Positions 24,861 through 33,030 of a stretch of 64,000 nucleotides of DNA are shown here, piece by piece. The stretch is from assembly GCA_037138755.1 (NCBI GenBank), contig JBAXHT010000002.1, forward strand, positions 310,001 through 374,000, given 5' to 3'. Numbering within the stretch: the first letter of the stretch is position 1; every line of letters starts with the position of its first letter. The notes under the pieces were generated by a model. That model did no database searches. It saw only the letters and a program-made list of their open reading frames with translations, and had not been told where the DNA came from. Both the position numbers and the translations under genes were made by a program. The DNA is from Armatimonadota bacterium. GTDB lineage: Bacteria > Armatimonadota > Fimbriimonadia > Fimbriimonadales > Fimbriimonadaceae.

Positions 24861-25042
24861 TCTAATCATCCGACAGAATTGCGTGAGCTTGGAGTTAGCG
24901 AAAGGGTCCGAGGCCGAGCTCGAGTTGGGTTGTTTTCCTACACAGCTCTGCCGACTCCAAGTTGGTTCACTGGTAACCTGGCTCACCGAGAGCGTCAATT
25001 GGTTCTAGACGCGGTTACCAGTGCCACCCCAGTTACTTCTGC

Positions 25043-25400
25043 TTACCCAGCCCACGATAGTGGCTCGCCGGTTTCTCGGTAGCCAAAGGTTCCAACCCAG
25101 CCAAAGCCGCAGCTTGTTCCGGTAGACCAGATATTGCGTCCATACGCTGAATAGCGTGTGTCATACGTTCTGGTCTGAGACTGATCGATCTCAGCCGTGA
25201 TAGAACCTAGGTGATCGGTCAGAAAGTCTTTCTTCACACCCGATGCTTCGTAGCCCATCATCTGGCCATTCACACTATAGAAACGCTTCTTCATTGCCAT
25301 TAGAGCTCACCGAGATAGTCCGTTCCGTCCCAGATCAGAGTTACGACCACGAGTCTCGTTTGGCGCTGACCGGGTGCGATACCTTTTGGAGGAACGACTA
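25043..25400 (-). pseudogene. RHS-repeat core fragment, copy 1 (frameshifted)
   Basis: The minus strand first reads RLVVVTLIWDGTDYLGEL, and after a frameshift near 25300 continues MKKRFYSVNGQMMGYEASGVKKDFLTDHLGSITAEID and YSAYGRNIWSTG...FGWVGTFGYRETG, ending at a stop near 25043. The DHLGSI and YGYRETG-type motifs are the RHS-associated core, so this is the 3' end of an RHS protein gene broken by frameshift and lacking its upstream repeats. Confidence 0.75.
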
Positions 25401-25882
25401 CTCCAGTAGTCAAATTCAGCGATTGCATCAAAGCCCGACATTCCGTAAGTACTTCCATAAGCCCAGAGCTTCAACCGCTTCCCTTTCTGCGAAGGGTGCC
25501 ATAATCTTCCATATTCCAGTACCGAGCAAGGACCGAACCAGGATTGCGTTGAAACAGGATATTTTCCCGAAAGTTTCGCGAATAGATAACGGTTGATTAC
25601 GGCAAGGTCATTATTCCGTATTTTTGATAACGGAATAGCTACGTTGCCCCATGCCTTGCCCAAATGATACGATTTTTGCGCCGAGGAAGCGATGTACGAT
25701 TTGTAGGCGACTCTGATTGCCCTCAGACTCAATGAGTCCAAAGAGCGGACACCACGCTCAAACCGTTTCAATTCAGTTAGCGTTGTACAGCGTTCGTAGT
25801 GCAATCCGCCAAGTGCGTTCGAAAGTGAGAATGGGCCATTAAGTGCGAGAGCGATAGATAGGCAATACATTCTAACACCCAC
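25307..25882 (-). CDS. Hypothetical exported protein running into RHS sequence
   Basis: An open frame of 191 codons with a GTG start. The first ~165 residues have an N-terminal hydrophobic stretch (MYCLSIALALNGPFSLSNALG) and a plausible globular body (KIRNNDLAVINRYLFAKLSGKYPVS, RLWHPSQKGKRLKLWAYGSTYG). The last ~20 residues are an out-of-frame reading of the RHS remnant, so the natural 3' end has probably been lost. I do not recognise the family. It may be the start of a gene broken by the same rearrangement that left the RHS fragments. Confidence 0.4.
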   Translation of the reverse strand: MGVRMYCLSIALALNGPFSLSNALGGLHYERCTTLTELKRFERGVRSLDSLSLRAIRVAYKSYIASSAQKSYHLGKAWGNVAIPLSKIRNNDLAVINRYLFAKLSGKYPVSTQSWFGPCSVLEYGRLWHPSQKGKRLKLWAYGSTYGMSGFDAIAEFDYWSSRSSKRYRTRSAPNETRGRNSDLGRNGLSR

Positions 25883-26216
25883 TGGTACTAAAGGTTACGG
25901 ACTCAGAGCCGGTCTTACCGTCGCACTTTTTGGGACTGACATGATCCCATTTTGAGGTCCACCTTTTCATTGGTCGGATTCTTCCTTCTCGAATGATAAC
26001 TCATGCCATTGCATGTTGTATGTGAGGGTGCCTTATGTTTTCGCCTCCGGGCAAAAAGGGCAAGATTGAGGTGGACGCATGAGCGGAAGACTGTTTACTG
26101 ACAAGCCAGTTTTCGGGTGGTTGGAAGTTCTCGGCGTTTGGTCACTTGACGGTGCCACCCCAGCGACTCCTGCTCACCCCGCCCATGCTAGTGGCTCACC
26201 CTGAATTGCTACTTTT
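25883..26216. other. Gene-free gap with possible IS remnant and RHS 3'-end copy
   Basis: The left part has TGACATGATCCCATTTTGAGGTCCACC (25939 onward), reminiscent of insertion-sequence termini, and from 26079 a short frame MSGRLFTDKPVFGWLEVL that may be a decayed orfA start. The right part (26150-26205) repeats the bases just after the RHS fragment at 25017-25066 (GGTGCCACCCCAG ... TAGTGGCTC). No intact gene is present. Confidence 0.5.
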
Positions 26217-26558
26217 CTAAAAGTCCTCCGGCCCAGAGACTTGAACTTTTCCTGACGGAAGTATCGTCCGAGGCATGTACTCGAACCGTACCCTGGAATC
26301 CGGAGGAGTAAGCCTGTAAACAATGGTTCCATTTTTTACTGAGTAGATCGTTACTAGCCATTTCACCGGCTTTTTCGACAAACCATCAGGGTACACCTCG
26401 CTGATAAGTGCTTTCAGTTGCTGCGGGGTAAGTCGAGCAATGACAGGTTGTTGCCCTGACTTCTGCTGGAAACCTGCAGCCGTCCGAGTGGCACACCAAG
26501 TCATGCATGCCACGAGGAGGAACAGTATCCTGCTGTTCAAATTTGGAGATTTCTTCAT
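26217..26558 (-). CDS. Small secreted hypothetical protein (113 aa)
   Basis: It begins MKKSPNLNSRILFLLVACMTW, a clear signal peptide with cleavage likely after CATRTAAG. The mature part is about 85 residues (RLTPQQLKALISEVYPDG, KWLVTIYSVKNGTIVYRLTPPDSRVRFEYMPRTILPSG), mixed alpha/beta. AAGGA six bases before the ATG is a Shine-Dalgarno sequence. I do not recognise the family. Confidence 0.6.
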   Translation of the reverse strand: MKKSPNLNSRILFLLVACMTWCATRTAAGFQQKSGQQPVIARLTPQQLKALISEVYPDGLSKKPVKWLVTIYSVKNGTIVYRLTPPDSRVRFEYMPRTILPSGKVQVSGPEDF

Positions 26559-26637
26559 ACATTGTCCTTATCTGCAACGGTAACTTTGTCGCATCAAGTT
26601 TTGAACTCCGTTGGTGTTTTGCACGCGAGCGGATAGC

Positions 26638-27003
26638 CTAGTTTAGTCTGTATCCTAATTTGGTTAACCACTTAATAGAGTTCTCGGGTCCTGTTCTTTG
26701 TATGTACTTCGCAAGCCCGTTCCCTTCATTATCCGCAAGTTCAAGCCTTGCGCCTCTACTAAGCAAAAAATCCGCCATTTCCACATTTCCATGGCCGAGT
26801 GCGATGAAGATTGCCGTGTAACCTCTATCGTCCCTGCCGTTTACATCCAGACCTTTGTCCAGAAGCAATTTCATCTGTGCGATGTCATTCCTTGCCGCCG
26901 GAGAATGGAAGGGTGCTTCGGCAAGCTTTGCACCTGTTGGCAGACGAAGCAGAAAGAAGCAGCAGCCACTGCATAGTAGTAGTACAAGCATGAGTCGTTT
27001 CAT
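26638..27003 (-). CDS. Exported ankyrin-repeat protein
   Basis: A 121-residue protein starting at ATG 27003 (MKRLMLVLLLCSGCC), after which the hydrophobic stretch may be a signal peptide or a lipoprotein-like anchor. Two ankyrin repeats follow: PAARNDIAQMKLLLDKGLDVNGRDDRGYTAIFIAL and GHGNVEMADFLLSRGARLELADNEGN. Ankyrin repeats bind proteins; the partner is unknown. The frame runs nine codons further upstream, but 27003 gives the better signal. Confidence 0.7.
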   Translation of the reverse strand: MKRLMLVLLLCSGCCFFLLRLPTGAKLAEAPFHSPAARNDIAQMKLLLDKGLDVNGRDDRGYTAIFIALGHGNVEMADFLLSRGARLELADNEGNGLAKYIQRTGPENSIKWLTKLGYRLN

Positions 27004-27362
27004 AGTGAAATTAGACGCGGAGCAATACACCCGAATGTTTTCTCAATGCAGCTGGGTACCTGAAACTCCAAGGCGTGCAAGGTCTTGGGCAAGTTACGAA
27101 GTCCGAGGTTGGAGGTTATACATTCGGCTTGAACAAGGTTGGTCGTTGTAGCCTGCGGGGTCGCGGACCCGAGGCATCGGGGAAGTTTCAACCCACGTTA
27201 TCGACAGTCATGAAGCCGTCTGAAATAGAGCAGTAGTTGGTCCTCACTGGTTGCTCCTCTTGGAATCTTATTATCTTACGACAGATTTGGTTGGAGTTGG
27301 GGTTCGTGAACTTTAGAGAAATTGGTGGAGGGGTTTTCAAATAGGTTAAAATCGCGGAGTCT
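27004..27362. other. Intergenic region upstream of the S9 peptidase
   Basis: A word shared with the 23.7-23.9 kb repeats (TAGCCTGCGGGGTCGCGGACCCGAGGCATC) lies at about 27149-27178. TAAAAT at 27347-27352 is 10 bases before the peptidase ATG and is its probable -10 box. No gene is seen. Confidence 0.5.
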
Positions 27363-30323
27363 ATGGTGAACTCTGTTCTCATTCTTGCTAGCGTGCTTTG
27401 GACGCAGGCTCCTTCTCACTTGGCCGCGACTGCTCCTTCGGCTTTGCTTTCCAAGCCCGCTGTTGTCCAGACGCAGGGGTTGAAGGCGCTGGATCACTCG
27501 GTTTATGATCAGTGGAAGTCGATTCGGGGAACGACGATTTCGGATGATGGGAACTGGATTGCTTATGCGATTGCTGCCCAGGAAGGGGACATGGTTTTGG
27601 AGGTTCAGAACACTTCGACAGGTGCGAAGTTCACCACGGCTTTGGGGCAGTCATTGACGCTTCCGCAGGGGACGCCGATGAACCCTCGGATCACGATTTC
27701 GGGCGATTCGAAGTTCTTGATTGCGACCGTGAATCCGAGTTGGGAAGCTTACAAGAAGGCGCGAAAGGACAAAGTGAAGCCCGCTGACGTTCCGAAAGCG
27801 GGAATGGTGATTGTTGATTTGACTAAGTCTGCTGGTACAAACATGGAGAAAATCTCCAGTTGGCAGATGGCTCCTGAGGACAAGGGATTCCTTCTTTACA
27901 AACCAGAAGTAGCTCCGGCGGCAACAGCGAGTGGGGCTCCGGCGGCTGGGGCTCCGGCGAAAGAGGAAGCAGGAAAGGACGACGCCAAGAAGGAGACGGT
28001 CAAAAAGAAGGCCGACCACAAGGCGGGCGAGACCTACACGCTTCGAGAATTATCGACCGGAAAGGAGACAAAGTGGGAGAACGTTGCTTCGGCGGCGTTT
28101 AGCAAGAACGGCGAGAAGCTGGCCCTGGCGATTAGCTCGAAAGACGGGGCCGAGGACGGCATTGTCGTGGTTGACTTGAAATCGGGTGCGAAGACCGAGG
28201 TCGTTAAGGGGCTCGGGCGGTATCTGCGAATGGCGTTCGATGAAGAGGCTGGGCAACTCGCTTTTGTGACGGATAAGGATGACTACTTGGCGAAGCAACC
28301 GACGAACAGCCTTTACGTTTCGACGATTGGCAAGCCTGCGAAACTGGTGGCGAAGCTGGGGACCAAGGAGCTACCGAAAGATACGATGCCGGCGGCGGGG
28401 ACGCTGAGCTTTAGCAAGTCGGGCAAGCGACTGCGATTTGGGGTGACGGGCAAGCCGACTCCGGAGCCGGAAGTGAATCCCGACGAAGCGGTTTCGCTGG
28501 ACGTTTGGCACTACGATGACGAGCGGTTACAGACGGTTCAGTTGAACCAGCTTGCCGCGGATCGGGCGCGGAGTTTTGACTTCCTCTATCACATTAGTAG
28601 CGATAAGCTGGTGGAGCTTGAGACGGACGCATTTTCGGGGTCGTCGGTTTCTTCTGAGTTTGACAACGACTTGGGTCTGTCGATCTCGAACAAGGCTTAT
28701 CGGAAGCAGTCTTCTTGGTCGGTTGGGGCTCAGGACATTTACACTATCAACTTGAAGACGGGCGAGCGGAAGGAGCTGGTTAAGGGGACGGATGCTTCGC
28801 TGGTTTTGTCGCCGAAGGGTCGGTTTGGAGTTGGGTACGAGGAGTCGAGCAAGAAGCTGGTTTCTTATGAACTGGCGACGGGTCGCAAAGTCGTTTTGAA
28901 CAATGATTTGCCGCCGATTTGGGATGAGCTGAACGACGTTCCGGCTCCGGCGGGGCAGATCGGGTTTGCCGGATGGACGAAGGACGAGGCGCGGATTCTG
29001 GTTTACGATGCCTTCGACATTTGGGCGGTTGACCCTTCGGGCAAGGCTAAACCGGAGTGCGTGACGGGGGGCTATGGGCGGATGCAGTCGCTTCGGTTCC
29101 GCCGTTTAGGGCTTGATCCGGACGAAGTTTATGTTGACCTTTCGAAGCCGATGCTGCTGAGTGCGGTGGATACGGAATCGATGGATTCTGGGTACTACAA
29201 GCTTGAGGCGGGCAAGGCTCCGGAGAAGATCTTGATGGAGGCCGCCCAGTTCGGTGGGGCGGCTGGGCTTCGCGGAGTTGTTCAGAGTTCGGTTTCGAAG
29301 GCGAAGAATGCGGAGAAGGTGTTCTTTACTCGGCAGACGTTCCAGGAGTTTCCGGACTTGATGGTTGCGGATTCGGCGTGGACGTTTGCGAATCGGAAGC
29401 GGATTACGGATGCGAATCCTCAGCAGAAGCAGTACTCATGGGGAACAGCGGAGCACATCACTTATCGCTCGAACGACGGGGATGAGCTGCGGGGAATTCT
29501 TTATTCGCCAGACAAGGTCGATTATGTGAAGAAGCACCCGATGATCGTTTACTTCTATGAGCGAGACTCGGAGCTTTTGCATACTTATCGTTCCCCGGCG
29601 CCGAGCGCTTCGACGATCAATATTCCGCTGTTCGTGAGTCAGGGGTATGTGGTTTTGGTTCCGGATATTAAGTACAAAACTGGCTATCCGGGTGAGAGTG
29701 CGGTCAGCTGCATTCTTCCGGCGACGCAGGAGGCAATTCGGCGGGGGTTCGTTGATCCGAAACGAGTTGGGATTCAGGGCCAGAGCTGGGGCGGGTATCA
29801 GGTTGCTTATTTGGTGACGGAGACGGATATGTTTGCGGCGGGGTGTGCGGGGGCTCCGGTGAGCAACATGCTCTCGGCATACGGCGGGATTCGTGGGGAA
29901 TCGGGCGTGGTTCGGCAGGGGCAGTATGAGATTGGTCAGAGCCGGATTGGGGAGTCGATCTGGGAATCGCCGTTGCGGTACCTGGAGAATTCGCCTCTGG
30001 TGCATGCTGACAAGGTGAAGACTCCGCTGTTGATGATGTCGAACGACAAGGACGGGGCCGTGCCTTGGCAGCAGGGGATCGAGTATTTCACGGGTTTGCG
30101 GCGGCTGGATAAACGGGTTTGGATGCTGAACTACAACGGCGAGGCCCACAACTTGGTGGAGCGTCGGAACCGAAAGGATTTCAGCGTTCGGTTGTCGCAG
30201 TTCTTTGATTACTACTTGAAGGACGGTCCTTTGCCGACTTGGATGGCGGAGGGGATTCCGGCGGTGAAGAAGGGCCGGACGATGGGGACTGAGCCGGTGG
30301 GTGAGAAGAAGTCGGGCGGCTAG
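27363..30323 (+). CDS. S9-family (prolyl oligopeptidase-like) serine peptidase
   Basis: A 986-residue protein with a signal peptide (MVNSVLILASVLWTQAP). Residues ~50-640 form a beta-propeller-like region with an Ala/Lys-rich insert near 180-220. The C-terminal alpha/beta hydrolase domain holds the triad: Ser in GIQGQSWGGYQ (~815), Asp in SNDKDGAVPWQQG (~895) and His in GEAHNLVERRNR (~930). These enzymes cleave short peptides, often after proline; here it is likely periplasmic. Length is greater than the usual ~700 residues because of the longer N-terminal part. Confidence 0.88.
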   Translation: MVNSVLILASVLWTQAPSHLAATAPSALLSKPAVVQTQGLKALDHSVYDQWKSIRGTTISDDGNWIAYAIAAQEGDMVLEVQNTSTGAKFTTALGQSLTLPQGTPMNPRITISGDSKFLIATVNPSWEAYKKARKDKVKPADVPKAGMVIVDLTKSAGTNMEKISSWQMAPEDKGFLLYKPEVAPAATASGAPAAGAPAKEEAGKDDAKKETVKKKADHKAGETYTLRELSTGKETKWENVASAAFSKNGEKLALAISSKDGAEDGIVVVDLKSGAKTEVVKGLGRYLRMAFDEEAGQLAFVTDKDDYLAKQPTNSLYVSTIGKPAKLVAKLGTKELPKDTMPAAGTLSFSKSGKRLRFGVTGKPTPEPEVNPDEAVSLDVWHYDDERLQTVQLNQLAADRARSFDFLYHISSDKLVELETDAFSGSSVSSEFDNDLGLSISNKAYRKQSSWSVGAQDIYTINLKTGERKELVKGTDASLVLSPKGRFGVGYEESSKKLVSYELATGRKVVLNNDLPPIWDELNDVPAPAGQIGFAGWTKDEARILVYDAFDIWAVDPSGKAKPECVTGGYGRMQSLRFRRLGLDPDEVYVDLSKPMLLSAVDTESMDSGYYKLEAGKAPEKILMEAAQFGGAAGLRGVVQSSVSKAKNAEKVFFTRQTFQEFPDLMVADSAWTFANRKRITDANPQQKQYSWGTAEHITYRSNDGDELRGILYSPDKVDYVKKHPMIVYFYERDSELLHTYRSPAPSASTINIPLFVSQGYVVLVPDIKYKTGYPGESAVSCILPATQEAIRRGFVDPKRVGIQGQSWGGYQVAYLVTETDMFAAGCAGAPVSNMLSAYGGIRGESGVVRQGQYEIGQSRIGESIWESPLRYLENSPLVHADKVKTPLLMMSNDKDGAVPWQQGIEYFTGLRRLDKRVWMLNYNGEAHNLVERRNRKDFSVRLSQFFDYYLKDGPLPTWMAEGIPAVKKGRTMGTEPVGEKKSGG

Positions 30324-30336
30324 GTATCCTACGACT

Positions 30337-30657
30337 ATGCACAAAATCTCCGCCGTTGGCTTCGACGAATTCTCCTGTGAAGAGGGGACCAAGTTGGTTC
30401 TTGCTTTGGAAAATGGCGGAGTTGATGTTTCGCACCGCTGCGGCGGGAACGCTCGGTGCACGACGTGCCGCGTCAAGTTTCTGAGCGAGGAGCCGCCGAT
30501 GGGGGATGCGGAGAAGGATTGCTTGGAAGAAGACGGCGTGCTGGGCGAGTTCCGGCTTTCGTGCCAGATCCGGGTGGACCGGGACATGTCGGTCGAGGTT
30601 CTTCAGCCTGTGAGCACCGCCGCTTGGGACAACCCGGGCGGCGATGTGGAGCCCTGA
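30337..30657 (+). CDS. 2Fe-2S ferredoxin
   Basis: A 106-residue plant-type ferredoxin. The cluster cysteines are in HRCGGNARCTTCRVKF (~residues 34-49) with the fourth in RLSCQI (~80). TATCCT (30325-30330) lies 6 bases before the ATG at 30337; an in-frame start upstream would overlap the S9 gene. The redox partner is unknown; the gene stands between a peptidase and a toxin-antitoxin pair. Confidence 0.85.
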   Translation: MHKISAVGFDEFSCEEGTKLVLALENGGVDVSHRCGGNARCTTCRVKFLSEEPPMGDAEKDCLEEDGVLGEFRLSCQIRVDRDMSVEVLQPVSTAAWDNPGGDVEP

Positions 30658-30700
30658 CGAAAAGGTTCCAAAGGACGTGAATCTGATGTATGATAAAGCC

Positions 30701-30871
30701 ATGAACCCTGAGTCCACCAGTCAACCGATCAAGCTGACGGATGCAGAAAAAGCGTTAGTGCGGGCAGGCCTTCGGAGCTTTGAGCAGGGTGAATGTCGAA
30801 CCGAATCCGAAGTTCTCGCTTCAATTCACAGCAGCGTGGAGTCGTGGAAGCAGAAGAAACTGGCGTCGTAA
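30701..30871 (+). CDS. Putative ParD-like antitoxin (56 aa)
   Basis: A 56-residue acidic, helical protein (IKLTDAEKALVRAGLRSFEQGECRTESEVLASIHSSVESWKQKK). It resembles short antitoxins that accompany ParE toxins, though no ribbon-helix-helix motif is certain. TATGAT (30689-30694) is 6 bases before this ATG. The toxin-like gene overlaps its 3' end by 28 bases, the usual arrangement for such pairs. Confidence 0.6.
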   Translation: MNPESTSQPIKLTDAEKALVRAGLRSFEQGECRTESEVLASIHSSVESWKQKKLAS

Positions 30872-31167
30872 CCTACAGCCCTGAGGCTGAGAACGATTTA
30901 GTACAGAACCATGGACACACTGCGCACCATTGGGGTCTGGATCAGGCATACGTCTACACGGAACTTCTGATGGAATCAGCTAGAAAGGCTGCAAAACGGG
31001 AGCTACCTTGGCGAGAAGTCGAGGATTTCGATGGGCTGTACTCGGTGATCGTGAAATGGAAGAACGCGACTTACAACCACAACATCGTTTTCAAACCTGT
31101 TCAGGGTGGGATTTACGTTGTTCGGGTTTTGCACGGGGCGATGGATATAGCGACTCACCTAGGGTGA
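30844..31167 (+). CDS. ParE/RelE-superfamily toxin
   Basis: About 107 residues from GTG 30844. The pattern VVTYSPEAENDLVQNHGHTAHHWGLDQAYVYTELL followed by ...GGIYVVRVLHGAMDIATHL matches ParE proteins (S-x-x-A-x-x-D-L at the start, R-V-x-H-x-x-M-D near the end). ParE toxins inhibit DNA gyrase. The start is not certain; an ATG at 30793 would enter far into the antitoxin gene. Confidence 0.7.
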   Translation: MEAEETGVVTYSPEAENDLVQNHGHTAHHWGLDQAYVYTELLMESARKAAKRELPWREVEDFDGLYSVIVKWKNATYNHNIVFKPVQGGIYVVRVLHGAMDIATHLG

Positions 31168-31203
31168 GGACTGAAGCTAAGCGGGTATCCTCTTAGGTTC
31201 AAA

Positions 31204-33009
31204 ATGAGCTTTAGATCGCGCACGCATACCTGCGGAGAGCTTCGCGCTACGAACGCGGGCGAGACCGTCACTCTGAATGGCTGGATTCACCGGGTTCGGG
31301 ATTTGGGGGGGCTTTGGTTTGCGGATATGCGGGATCGGAATGGGCTGGTGCAGATTGCGCTCGACCCGGAGAAGTTTGCTAATCGGGCGGAGATTCGGCC
31401 GGAGTGCTGTTTGGAAGTCACTGGAGTTGTGACTCTACGCGACGAAAAGACCAAGAACGCCGAGATGCCGACGGGGGAGATCGAGGTTGTCTTGACTTCG
31501 TACACTTTATTGAGCCCGGCGAAGCCTCTGCCCTTCCCGGTTTCGGATGAAGCTCAGATGGCTTCGGTTTCGGAAGAGCTTCGTTTGAAGCACCGGTACC
31601 TGGACCTTCGACGGTCGTATATGTATCGCTCGCTTGCGATGCGGTCTTCGGCGAATCAGCGGTTGCGAAACTTCCTTTCCGCGCGTGGGTTCTTGGAGGT
31701 CGAGACTCCGATTATCACGAAGTCGACTCCGGAGGGCGCACGGGACTACTTAGTTCCTTATCGACAGGAGGCTGGGCTCTGGTACGCGCTGCCTCAGTCG
31801 CCTCAGCAGTACAAGCAACTATTGATGGTCAGCGGGGTTGAGCGGTATTTCCAGATTGCGCGTTGCTTCCGAGACGAGTCTTCGCGGGCTGATAGACAAC
31901 CCGAATTCACTCAGCTCGACATTGAGATGTCGTTCATTACCGAGGAAGATATTCTCACTTTGAACCAGGAAATGGTTCGGGAGGTCGTTAATGGCCTGAT
32001 CACTGAGTTTGGTTTGGATAAGGAACCGGTTGGAGATTTCCCTCGCATGACCTACGCCGAGGCGATGTCGCTGTACGGATGCGATAAGCCGGATATCCGG
32101 TTTGGGCTGGAGCTGTTTGACGTCACTTCAATTGTTTCAGGGTCGGAGTTTGGGGTTTTCCAGAACACGATCGAGAGTGGCGGCGTCATTCGTGGCGTTC
32201 GATATCCGGGCGGATCGGGGCTCTCGCGAAAGGAAGTCGGAGTCTTGGAGGACTTCTCGCGTGAGTTTGGCGCGAAGGGCATGGCGTCGATTTCGTTCAT
32301 CGCGGAAGGCGAGGGCGTGGCCCTGCCGGGCGGACTGATTGCCAAGTCGTCGATCACCAAGTTCTTCACTCCGGAGCAGTTGCAGGCGATTGCCGATGCT
32401 GGAAAGGCGGAGGCGGGCGACTTGTTCTGCTTCATCGCCGATGGCTACGAGGCCGGGAACAACGTTCTTTATCGTTTGCGATTGGAGATTGGAGATCGCT
32501 GTGGGCTTCGCGATCCCCGAAAGCTGGCGTATATGTGGGTCACCGACTTTCCTCTCTTCGAGTGGGATGCCGACGGCCAGCGATGGTCGGCGATGCACCA
32601 CCCGTTCACGGCTCCGAAGACCGAGGATATTCCTTTGCTTGCCGAGACTCCGGGCAAGGCTCGCGCTCAGGCTTACGACATGGTTTGCAATGGTAGCGAG
32701 TGCGGCGGTGGTTCGATCCGAATCAACCAGAGCGACCTTCAGGCCCAAATGTTCGGCCTCCTCGGCATCGACGCGGCGACGCAAGAAGAGCGCTTCGGAC
32801 ACCTGCTTGAAGCATTTAGTTACGGCGCGCCGCCTCACGGCGGAATCGCATGGGGCATGGACCGCCTCATCATGCTCCTCGCTGACACCGAGAACATCCG
32901 CGAAGTCATCGCGTTCCCCAAGACGGGGCCGGGAATGGATCCGCTAATGAACGCTCCGAGCACGATTGACTCCCAGCAGTGGGCGGAACTTGGCCTTAAG
33001 AGAGGTTAG
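31204..33009 (+). CDS. aspS: Aspartate--tRNA ligase
   Basis: A 601-residue bacterial-type AspRS with N-terminal anticodon-binding OB fold (GWIHRVRDLGGLWFADMRDRNGLVQI), class II core and the inserted GAD domain (~280-420). The core holds YLDLRR, ETPIITKSTPEGARDYLVP, motif 2 FRDESSRADRQPEFTQLD and motif 3 GIAWGMDRLIMLL. Motif 2 normally reads FRDEDLRADRQPEFTQ, so D-L has become S-S here. It charges tRNA-Asp, and tRNA-Asn too if the enzyme is non-discriminating; this cannot be told here. Confidence 0.97.
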   Translation: MSFRSRTHTCGELRATNAGETVTLNGWIHRVRDLGGLWFADMRDRNGLVQIALDPEKFANRAEIRPECCLEVTGVVTLRDEKTKNAEMPTGEIEVVLTSYTLLSPAKPLPFPVSDEAQMASVSEELRLKHRYLDLRRSYMYRSLAMRSSANQRLRNFLSARGFLEVETPIITKSTPEGARDYLVPYRQEAGLWYALPQSPQQYKQLLMVSGVERYFQIARCFRDESSRADRQPEFTQLDIEMSFITEEDILTLNQEMVREVVNGLITEFGLDKEPVGDFPRMTYAEAMSLYGCDKPDIRFGLELFDVTSIVSGSEFGVFQNTIESGGVIRGVRYPGGSGLSRKEVGVLEDFSREFGAKGMASISFIAEGEGVALPGGLIAKSSITKFFTPEQLQAIADAGKAEAGDLFCFIADGYEAGNNVLYRLRLEIGDRCGLRDPRKLAYMWVTDFPLFEWDADGQRWSAMHHPFTAPKTEDIPLLAETPGKARAQAYDMVCNGSECGGGSIRINQSDLQAQMFGLLGIDAATQEERFGHLLEAFSYGAPPHGGIAWGMDRLIMLLADTENIREVIAFPKTGPGMDPLMNAPSTIDSQQWAELGLKRG

Positions 33010-33030
33010 ATAGGTCAAGTCCGTTGCTAA

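Noticed and set aside
24843-25082. 79-codon plus-strand frame
   Set aside because: It runs antisense through the RHS remnants and has no supporting start signal or family resemblance.
29436-30587. Long open frame of 383 codons on the minus strand opposite the S9 peptidase
   Set aside because: Composition is Arg/Pro/His-rich as expected of the complement of a GC-biased gene, no family motif is seen, and the plus strand has an unambiguous peptidase with catalytic triad.
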